Assembly: GCA_900318195.1 (NCBI GenBank)
Contig: ONJR01000057.1
Location: 1-37,762, forward strand
From: an uncultured Planctomycetota bacterium
Lineage (GTDB): Bacteria; Planctomycetota; Planctomycetia; Pirellulales; Thermoguttaceae
Direction: 5' to 3'
Length of the DNA stretch: 37,762 nt
Made by a program: the position numbers and the translations under genes. Under the pieces are notes generated by a model. That model saw only the letters and a list, made by a program, of their open reading frames with translations. It made no database searches and was not told where the DNA came from. Below are positions 18,002-24,681 of the stretch, piece after piece (within the stretch, counting starts at the first letter, position 1; every line of letters begins with the position of its first letter).

Positions 18002-20899
18002 CTACGCGTCGATTTCCGCGTCGTAATCGAGATAACGCTCCATCTGTTCGTCAGTCCAGCGATGGGAATCGTCTTCTTCGGCGCTTGCGGCAGGAAAACA
18101 CTCATGCTCGTCGCGCTCGGCGTCGACGCCGCCCTCGCGTTCGAGCTTCTCAGCGACGCTTTCTACGTCTTCTACGTCCGCCGTCGTGGGAGTCAAATTG
18201 AATTCATGGTAGGAGTCGACGTCGGAGGTTGCGGGCTTACCGACAGGGTCGCTTGGTTCGTCGAGCGGCGCGTAAGATTCGGGCGCGTCAGGCGTCGCGT
18301 CGACGTATCGCGCTGAAATCTCGTGTTTGTCCTCCGCTACAGATCGCGCGCGCTCCGTTTCGACGTCGACGCGCTCGCGCGCGTCCGAATGTAGCGACTG
18401 CGCCATTTCAACGCGTTCATGGGGAGCAAACCTATTCGTAAGGGGACTGACGGCGTCTTCAATCTGCTCCTGTTTGCCGCGCCATTGCTCCATTGTCGTA
18501 TAGACCTCGCGCGGCGCCGAGGGCTTCGAGGGATTGGGCGGCGAAATGAGACCTTCTTGCGTCATGACGTCGACGATTCGGGCCGCGCGATTATACCCGA
18601 TCTTGTACTTGCGTTGCAGTAGCGACGCGCTCGCTTTGCCAAGTTCAATGAAGGTTTCAACGCACTGTGCGTAGAGCGGGTCGTATACGACCTCTTCCTG
18701 CGGCTCGCCGTCGCCTTCCGCATTTTTGTCGGCTCCTCGAAGCGTGCGCGACTGCAAACTTGCGTCGTATTCCGGCGCTTCGACGTTAATCTTTTCCAGA
18801 ACGGCGCGAATTTCGTCGTCAGAAACATACGCGCATTGTCCGCGCACGAGCGTGCTCGCCGTCGGGGGTAGAAAGAGCATATCGCCGTTTCCGAGTAGTT
18901 TTTCCGCGCCTTTGGAGTCGAGAATGACTTGACTGTCGACGTGGCTCGTTACCTTGAACGCAATCTTTGCCGGCAAGTTCGATTTAATGAGCCCAGTTAC
19001 GACCTGACGCGTCGGACGCTGCGTCGCGAGCACGAGGTGAATCCCGGCGCCGCGGCTCTTTTGCGCGAGTCGAATGATATGCTTCTCGACGTCCTTGCCG
19101 CCGCTCGACATGATGAGGTCTGCCATTTCGTCGGCGATAATCACGACGCTTGGCAACGTTTTCGGGAAGACTTCCCACTCGTCGTCGTCGACCGGATTCA
19201 GGCGTCGTTTCTTTTCCGCGATAGGAAGCGCGTTGAAATCCTTGAGATTGCGCGTCTGAACGCTCTTCATGATCTTATAGCGCCAATCCATCTGTTCGCA
19301 CGCCCATTCGAGAATAGTCGCCGCTTTTTCCATATCGTCGACAACTGGGTTCATGAGGTGCGGAATCTTCATGTAAAGACTCAATTCGACCATTTTCGGG
19401 TCGATCATGATCATTTTGACTTGATCCGGCGATCGCGTCATGATAAGGGACATGATGATCGTATTGAGACAGACCGACTTACCTGATCCCGTGCTACCAG
19501 CAACAAGCAAGTGAGGTAGTTTCGAGAGATCTGCGACAATAGGCGCGCCCACGGCGTCCTTGCCGAAGAAGATCGGCAACGACATTTTATCCGCCTCTTC
19601 AGAGCATAGTTCCATGACTTCGCGCAAACGGACGTTGATGCGGTCGCTATTAGGCACCTCGATTCCGACCGTGCTTTTACCCACGAGCGGCGAGACGACG
19701 CGCACGTCGCCTGAAGCGAGCTTAACCGCTAAGTCTGGCGCGAGCGCTTCTAGTCGCTTGACGCTGAGTCCCTTGCCAAGTTGCACTTCGTACATTGTCA
19801 GTACAGGACCGGTCGCGTAGTCAACAACCTGAAGATTGACCCTGAACTCTTGACAGGCGCGTTCCAAAGTTGCGCCGCGCTCACGAATTTGACCCTCGAT
19901 CTGGCTGAAGTCGTATATCTCGCCGGGATGTAGAAGTTCCAGCGTTGGATAGTTGTAGTAATGCGTTGGCGCCAGTTCGCGTTGGTCGGAATATTCTGGC
20001 ATATCGTTCGCTTGAATCGCGAGTTGTTCGTATCCTTCAACGTACTCCGTGTTCTCTGCGGCGTTTGCCGAACGATAGACGTCTGTTTCGCTATGACAGA
20101 CGGTAGCGGCGAACATTTGTTCGCGCGCGTTATTGCTAAGCTCAGAGCGCGTCGCGTGCGTAAAATTTGCCGGCGCGGCGTACGGCTGACGTTGTCCGCG
20201 TCGCGCCTGGGGCGCCGCGTACGAGTTTGAGGCGCCGAAACGCGCGATAGGCGCGCGCGCAGGCGTCGGAGACGAGATTATTTGCCCCTGAAAATCCGGA
20301 CGACAGCGTTCCAACTTGAGACGAAAGGGTCGCATAACGCGACCTACGCACTTTCCGAGTCCCGTGGACCATACGAGGAATCTGACGACCGAGTCCGGTA
20401 CGACGAGTAGTAACCCGGCTAAAAAGATGCACGCGAGAGATATGTACGAACCGAAGCGCACATAGAGTCGGTCAAAGACGAATTTCACAATTGCGCCGAC
20501 ATAACCGCCCGGACCGATCGGCGGACCTGCCGATTCGTCGCACACGAACGCCGCTAGTCCTGAGAGTGAAACAAGGATTAAGAATAACCCAATCGACTTC
20601 ATCTGCGGATCGCGTATACGATCGTATAAGAAGTACATTAAGACGGCGACGCCGAACGCGAGGAGTAGCGCGTAACTCACGACGCCAAAGCAGAGCGAGC
20701 ACAAATAAGCGCACCACGCCCCTGGGAGACCCATAATATTACGGATCTCCTTGAGGTCGTGGTACACAAATTGGGTCGGGAAATCCCACGGCGAATAACT
20801 TAAAATTGACGCCGAGAGGAATAGCCAGGCGACTCCCAGCAGAATGCCGAAAGCGTAGCGACCGAAGTCTTCCCGTTTCTTGTCATTATCCCTTTGCAC
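18002..20899 (-). CDS. ftsK: DNA translocase FtsK/SpoIIIE
   Basis: 965 residues. About four N-terminal membrane helices (15-35, 60-92, 102-120, 146-168) anchor it in the inner membrane. A variable linker (about 200-320) leads to the motor: Walker A GSTGSGKS (468-475), Walker B VVIIADEMADL (585-595) and the conserved ATQRP and GRMLFLPP-like segment (GNGDMLFLPP). A winged-helix gamma domain, which reads polar DNA sequences, spans about 738-800 (KIGYNRAARIVDVMTQEGLISPP). It pumps chromosome DNA toward dif at division. Unusually, about 165 acidic, disordered-looking residues follow the gamma domain, where most FtsKs end. The start is GTG at 20899, supported by AGGGAG five bases upstream. It follows folD by 162 bases and may be cotranscribed. 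Confidence 0.95.
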   Translation of the reverse strand: MQRDNDKKREDFGRYAFGILLGVAWLFLSASILSYSPWDFPTQFVYHDLKEIRNIMGLPGAWCAYLCSLCFGVVSYALLLAFGVAVLMYFLYDRIRDPQMKSIGLFLILVSLSGLAAFVCDESAGPPIGPGGYVGAIVKFVFDRLYVRFGSYISLACIFLAGLLLVVPDSVVRFLVWSTGLGKCVGRVMRPFRLKLERCRPDFQGQIISSPTPARAPIARFGASNSYAAPQARRGQRQPYAAPANFTHATRSELSNNAREQMFAATVCHSETDVYRSANAAENTEYVEGYEQLAIQANDMPEYSDQRELAPTHYYNYPTLELLHPGEIYDFSQIEGQIRERGATLERACQEFRVNLQVVDYATGPVLTMYEVQLGKGLSVKRLEALAPDLAVKLASGDVRVVSPLVGKSTVGIEVPNSDRINVRLREVMELCSEEADKMSLPIFFGKDAVGAPIVADLSKLPHLLVAGSTGSGKSVCLNTIIMSLIMTRSPDQVKMIMIDPKMVELSLYMKIPHLMNPVVDDMEKAATILEWACEQMDWRYKIMKSVQTRNLKDFNALPIAEKKRRLNPVDDDEWEVFPKTLPSVVIIADEMADLIMSSGGKDVEKHIIRLAQKSRGAGIHLVLATQRPTRQVVTGLIKSNLPAKIAFKVTSHVDSQVILDSKGAEKLLGNGDMLFLPPTASTLVRGQCAYVSDDEIRAVLEKINVEAPEYDASLQSRTLRGADKNAEGDGEPQEEVVYDPLYAQCVETFIELGKASASLLQRKYKIGYNRAARIVDVMTQEGLISPPNPSKPSAPREVYTTMEQWRGKQEQIEDAVSPLTNRFAPHERVEMAQSLHSDARERVDVETERARSVAEDKHEISARYVDATPDAPESYAPLDEPSDPVGKPATSDVDSYHEFNLTPTTADVEDVESVAEKLEREGGVDAERDEHECFPAASAEEDDSHRWTDEQMERYLDYDAEIDA

Positions 20900-21061
20900 A
20901 AACGCTCCCTAATTGAATTAAGCGCGTCGGGCGCGCCGAGTCGACGACATTTGGGGGGATGCGTCGACGTTACGATTCGACGCCGGCGATCGAGTACGAG
21001 TTCAAATCCGGCTAGTGTGCGTAGTTGTTTTCGCATTACGCGCGCAAGTAGTTCGAAGCGA

Positions 21062-21970
21062 CTATCTAGCTTTAACGAGTAGCCGCGCGGCCTTCAGCGT
21101 GTTGTTTAACAACATTGTAACGGTGAGTGGACCGACGCCTCCCGGTACGGGCGTAATCCAACTTGCGACGTCTTTGACTTTTTCGAAATCGACGTCGCCA
21201 ACAAGCTTCGAAACTTTTTCGAGGTTTCCTTGTTCATTGACGAGCTCGCGCTCGACACGGTTCATTCCGACGTCGACGACAACCGCTCCCGGCTTGACCA
21301 TATCAGCGGTAACGAATTCCGGTTTGCCGATCGCGGCGATAAGAATATCCGCCTCACGGGCAACTTGCGCAAGATTGACCGTGCGACTGTGACAGACCGT
21401 AACGGTTGCGTCGCCGCCAAGACCTTTTTGTATCATGAGCGCCGCCATCGGTTTGCCGACAATGTCGCTTCGACCAATGACGACGACGCGCTTACCAGCC
21501 GTTTCAATCTGATAGCGCACGAGTAATTGCTGAATACCGTACGGCGTGCAGGGTAGGAATCGCGGACGCCCCTGCGAGATGAGTCCGACGTTTTCTGGAT
21601 GGAACGCGTCGACGTCTTTATGCGGGTCGATGAGATCGAGAATGCGTTTTTCGTCGAGTCCTTTCGGTAACGGTAGTTGGACGAGAATGCCGTGAACGGT
21701 TTCGTCGCGATTGAGCTTCTCAATGAGCGCGACGAGTTCCTCGTTCGTGGTCGTCGCAGGCAGACGATACATGAGACTGCGCATTCCGGCTTTAACGCAC
21801 GCTGTTTCTTTATTGCGCACATACACCTGACTTGCTGGGTCTTCCCCTACGAGAACGACCGCTAACGTCGGTTGTACGCCAGTCTCCGCGATGAACTTAT
21901 CAACGTCTTCTTTAATCTCGGCGCGAATCGCTTGCGCCGTTCCTTTTCCGTCGAGTATTTTAGCCGACAT
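21062..21970 (-). CDS. folD: Bifunctional methylenetetrahydrofolate dehydrogenase/cyclohydrolase
   Basis: 302 residues, a typical FolD length. It oxidises 5,10-methylene-THF with NADP+ and hydrolyses the product to 10-formyl-THF, feeding purine and formyl-Met synthesis in the cytoplasm. The catalytic Y50-x3-K54 (YVRNK), the VQLPLPKGLDEKRILDLIDP block with KDVDAFHP, the dinucleotide-binding VVVIGRSDIVGKPMA, and the C-terminal TPVPGGVGPLTVTMLL are all seen. AGGAGG sits at ideal spacing before the ATG at 21970. The gap to ftsK downstream (20900-21061) has no gene I can support; part of it can be read as a short overlapping frame without merit. Confidence 0.96.
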   Translation of the reverse strand: MSAKILDGKGTAQAIRAEIKEDVDKFIAETGVQPTLAVVLVGEDPASQVYVRNKETACVKAGMRSLMYRLPATTTNEELVALIEKLNRDETVHGILVQLPLPKGLDEKRILDLIDPHKDVDAFHPENVGLISQGRPRFLPCTPYGIQQLLVRYQIETAGKRVVVIGRSDIVGKPMAALMIQKGLGGDATVTVCHSRTVNLAQVAREADILIAAIGKPEFVTADMVKPGAVVVDVGMNRVERELVNEQGNLEKVSKLVGDVDFEKVKDVASWITPVPGGVGPLTVTMLLNNTLKAARLLVKAR

Positions 21971-22016
21971 TCATTCCTCCTAATGTGAGAGCGTCGCGCG
22001 ACGCCCTGGATATTCC

Positions 22017-22041
22017 CGGGAACGCCAACTCGCTGTTCCCG
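22017..22041. terminator. Hairpin between dnaA and folD
   Basis: CGGGAAC and GTTCCCG pair perfectly around an 11-base loop. A 14-base palindrome (GCGTCGCGCGACGC) lies nearby at about 21991-22004, in the folD leader. Neither has a T-run, so a regulatory leader structure is as likely as termination. Confidence 0.3.
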
Positions 22042-22089
22042 CGTCTATCATTTTACACCCATTCGTTGGATAGATAACCTAAAATTGAA

Positions 22090-22139
22090 TCTTTTGCCGT
22101 CCTTTTTTCGTTCTCAAAGCGTCCTTTTTCCATCTATTA
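22090..22139 (-). repeat. Pyrimidine-rich short direct repeats downstream of dnaA
   Basis: Two copies of CGTCCTTTTT lie about 24 bases apart, inside an AT-rich stretch of the 21971-22238 gap. Their role is unknown; this gap should also contain the folD promoter (a TAAAAT -10-like element is visible on the minus strand near 22055). Confidence 0.35.
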
Positions 22140-22238
22140 CCGCTAATCGGTATTAGTTGTTCGATAGTGAGATTCGTCTTATTTTTTTTCTTTTTCCCAT
22201 AGTTCCGCCGTTAGCTTGTACGGATTACGCCGACAAAA

Positions 22239-23600
22239 CTAGAAATTCATACGCGCGTCCAACGCCTTGGCGATTTCGCGAATAATATTAAGCGATTCTT
22301 CGTTCGTCTTGATTTCGTCTTCGATTTCGTTCGCCGCGTGAAGTATCGTTGAATGGTTTCTATGCGAGAGCGCCCGTCCTATTTCAACGTACGTCGCGTT
22401 CGTTAGTCGTCGCGCCAGGAAGACGACGCACTTGCGTCCAAAGACAAGGGTCTGCGAGCGCTTTTTACCGCGCAGATCTAACACGGAAAGCGAGAGGCGT
22501 TTCGCCGTCGCGCGAACAATCTGGTCGACGGTTAAATCGCGCCCTTCCTCACGCCGTTCTAGAACAATGCGAATATTTTCAACCGTTGGCTCGCTCTTCG
22601 TCATAGCAAGCTCGCGCGCGATCTGAACGAGAGACGCGCAGATCGTGGAAACGGTCGACGGTAGTTTGCGCGCACAAAAATCGAGCGCGGTTCGGTCTAG
22701 CGGTAACGCTAGTTTGTTCGCCACGATTGAAATAATATCTTCGCGCGTTTCGTCGGACGGAATATTAACTGGCACGAGCAGACCCGACGAGAGTCGTGCG
22801 GCAAGTTCCGGCGTTAGTCCTTCGAGTTTATTGGGAGGTTGCGAAAACGAAAGGATAACGAGCTTGTGCGCCTGAATCGCGTCGTCTAGCATATCGAGGA
22901 ATTCCTCTTGCGCCGCGCGATGTAGCGTGAAAATATCGGCGTTCTCGATCGCAACGACGGAAGCCTGCCCGAAGAGTTCGCGGAAGAGTTGCGTGCGTTC
23001 CGTGCGAATGGCGTCGTTAAGAGAACGCGCGAAATCGTGCGCCGAGAGATAATATAATGTCTTCTGAGGTTCCTTTTCGCGCCTCATTTGACAAATCGCT
23101 TCGATAACGCGCGTTTTACCCGCGCCGCTCTGACCGTAGAATACGAGCGGCATGAGGAACGACGTCTCTTCGAGTTTACGATAGCCGACAACGCGCGGAT
23201 GCGAGGGATCGAGTAACGCCGAGTTGTATTGACTTTGCGAGAAGAGCGGCGAAGGACGCGCGTCGGCGTTCGGAAAGAACTTGTCGAGCGCGTCGCTCGA
23301 ATCTTGCGCGGCGCGCATAATGAATTCGAGATCGGCGCGGGACGGCGCTCGGTTCACATCGACGATCGGCGTTAGCGGCGCGTCCCCGATTGGTCGATCA
23401 AAGACGGGCGCTCCGTACTCGGCAAATCTAATGGCGATCTCCACGAATCTGTTTTCTGGCGTGACGAGAAACCCTCCTAGTAGGCTTTCTGCGCTAAATC
23501 GCGACTCGACTTCTTGCGCGTCGTTCGGTTTTGGAAAGGTCGGCAAATTCATGACGCGAAATCGCGCGTTCGTGTCTGGCATATGTCGTAGTCGCTCCAT
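22239..23600 (-). CDS. dnaA: Divergent chromosomal replication initiator DnaA
   Basis: 453 residues. The DNA-binding domain IV (about 356-453) is clear: VDQIVRATAKRLSLSVLDLRGKKRSQ, then LTNATYVEIGRALSHRNHSTILHA, where the usual GGRDHTTVLHA signature is altered (D to N, T to S). The AAA+ domain has Walker A GQSGAGKT (156-163), but the Walker B region reads AIENAD rather than the usual IDD, so metal coordination may differ. Between the entry motif FLVTPENRFVEIA (45-57) and the P-loop there are about 80 more residues than in typical DnaA. The N-terminal domain I is short or absent. It lies 33 bases after fxsA in the same direction. No strong Shine-Dalgarno precedes the ATG at 23600; an in-frame ATG at 23582 is an alternative. 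A DnaA paralog rather than the only initiator is possible. Confidence 0.85.
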   Translation of the reverse strand: MERLRHMPDTNARFRVMNLPTFPKPNDAQEVESRFSAESLLGGFLVTPENRFVEIAIRFAEYGAPVFDRPIGDAPLTPIVDVNRAPSRADLEFIMRAAQDSSDALDKFFPNADARPSPLFSQSQYNSALLDPSHPRVVGYRKLEETSFLMPLVFYGQSGAGKTRVIEAICQMRREKEPQKTLYYLSAHDFARSLNDAIRTERTQLFRELFGQASVVAIENADIFTLHRAAQEEFLDMLDDAIQAHKLVILSFSQPPNKLEGLTPELAARLSSGLLVPVNIPSDETREDIISIVANKLALPLDRTALDFCARKLPSTVSTICASLVQIARELAMTKSEPTVENIRIVLERREEGRDLTVDQIVRATAKRLSLSVLDLRGKKRSQTLVFGRKCVVFLARRLTNATYVEIGRALSHRNHSTILHAANEIEDEIKTNEESLNIIREIAKALDARMNF

Positions 23601-23633
23601 TGGCGCAAGCGCGCCGGTTAGTTCAGTGCCCAG

Positions 23634-24176
23634 TTATCGATCTTTTGCGGTAAATTCGACGTCGATAACGTCGTCGCTCGAGGAAGCGTCTGCCAACGTT
23701 TGACGCGGTTGACTAGGATAGGAATCGACGTCGATCGGTTCGTCTTCGCACTCGCTCGCGTCGTAACGGTCGTATGGAGTTGAAAATTCATGGTCGCCAA
23801 ACCGATAAGCTCGGAAGACGGAAAAGACGCCGTTCGCGTTGCCGTTGAGATCAATTCGCAGGAGTTTAAGCAGCGCGCTTAACGCGCGCCGCAACGGCGG
23901 GACGATTAAGATAATCCCGAAAAGATCCGAGAGGAACCCCGGCATGACGAGCGCGACTGCGCCGAGATTACCCAGCAAGTAATTCTTCAGCGACCGCGAC
24001 GAGAGCTCTTGCGAGTTAAAAAGCGGTCCGTGTCGTTGCAGACGTAGGAGAACGATTCCTATAAAGGAGGTCGCCAGCGTGATACCGATCGCCGTCTCCC
24101 ACGACGTCGATTGCGCCACGAGGATGAAGATGAAAATTTCCAAAATAGGGTAGAGTATAAATGCGCTGAGGAACAT
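23634..24176 (-). CDS. fxsA: FxsA family membrane protein
   Basis: 180 residues with the FxsA pattern: an N-terminal hydrophobic PILEIFIFILVAQ helix, WETAIGITLATSFIGIVLLRLQ, and LGNLGAVALVMPGFLSDLFGIILIVPPLRR. These give three or four membrane segments over residues 1-100, followed by a hydrophilic, acidic cytoplasmic tail (about 110-180). In E. coli FxsA (SuzF) overexpression relieves F-plasmid exclusion of phage T7; its normal role is unclear. AGGAGA precedes the ATG. It leads the fxsA-dnaA unit, with a TTGCCG/TATAAT promoter upstream. Confidence 0.88.
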   Translation of the reverse strand: MFLSAFILYPILEIFIFILVAQSTSWETAIGITLATSFIGIVLLRLQRHGPLFNSQELSSRSLKNYLLGNLGAVALVMPGFLSDLFGIILIVPPLRRALSALLKLLRIDLNGNANGVFSVFRAYRFGDHEFSTPYDRYDASECEDEPIDVDSYPSQPRQTLADASSSDDVIDVEFTAKDR

Positions 24177-24310
24177 TTTGTCTCCTGAATTGCCGCGCGC
24201 GAATTCAAGGTTTGGCGAACGGCGAATAATATGTTTTATCGACGCAGCGCGTTGCGTTGCGCGCGACGTTATCTTTCTTGTCAGCGCGATCGCGAAGCGC
24301 GCTTCCTATG

Positions 24311-24339
24311 ATTATAGCCGATTTGATAAAGGTCGGCAA
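24311..24339 (-). promoter_or_regulatory. Putative promoter of the fxsA-dnaA operon
   Basis: On the minus strand TTGCCG, a 17-base spacer and a perfect TATAAT give a transcription start near 24304, about 130 bases before fxsA. Confidence 0.55.
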
Positions 24340-24500
24340 TCTTTCTTCCTGCAAAGTTAGCGCCGTTTTCGCCGTTTTCTTACCTCGCCCTGCAAACCGA
24401 TTATTCAGAACGACGCAAATAAGCTGAATTTCCCTTAAAACTAGAAATTTTACTCATGCCGACGACCAATTGCGCCGATTATGCCATTAAGGTTTATTTT

Positions 24501-24532
24501 GCCGGTTCTGCGCGCAGTGCGCGATACCCGGC
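24501..24532. repeat. Hairpin-forming sequence in the dnaA-side intergenic region
   Basis: GCCGG and CCGGC flank a core containing the self-complementary CTGCGCGCAG. It is one of three inverted repeats in the 505-bp gap 24177-24681. Confidence 0.4.
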
Positions 24533-24550
24533 TTGGCGCTAATGAAGACG

Positions 24551-24585
24551 GCGCGCGCATTGACAAATGCGTGTCAGACGCGCGC
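24551..24585. repeat. Nested inverted repeat
   Basis: GCGCGCG pairs with CGCGCGC, and inside this TGACA pairs with TGTCA around a 6-base loop. An apparent TTGACA here lacks a -10 at proper spacing. Confidence 0.45.
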
Positions 24586-24606
24586 GTCGGCGGTCCGGCG
24601 GTCGAC

Positions 24607-24637
24607 GATTCGAGCGACTCGAGGGCGCGCTCGAATC
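24607..24637. repeat. Inverted repeat upstream of the DUF11-protein gene
   Basis: GATTCGAGC and GCTCGAATC form a perfect 9-bp stem with a 13-base loop, ending 44 bases before the ATG at 24682. It could be an operator or leader structure. Confidence 0.5.
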
Positions 24638-24681
24638 AAGTTGCAATTGAAAATGGATAGTTGAAAGAAAGAAGTCGCAAA

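Noticed and set aside
20995..21012. tRNA T-arm-like GAGTTCAAATCC
   Set aside because: The flanking bases do not pair as a T-stem and no acceptor or anticodon arm can be drawn around it.
20800..21036. Short minus-strand frame between folD and ftsK
   Set aside because: It overlaps the start of ftsK by about 100 bases, has no good ribosome binding site and has unremarkable composition.
24560..24588. Consensus TTGACA upstream of the DUF11-protein gene
   Set aside because: No -10-like sequence exists 16-18 bases downstream (CGCGTC there); the TTGACA is part of an inverted repeat.
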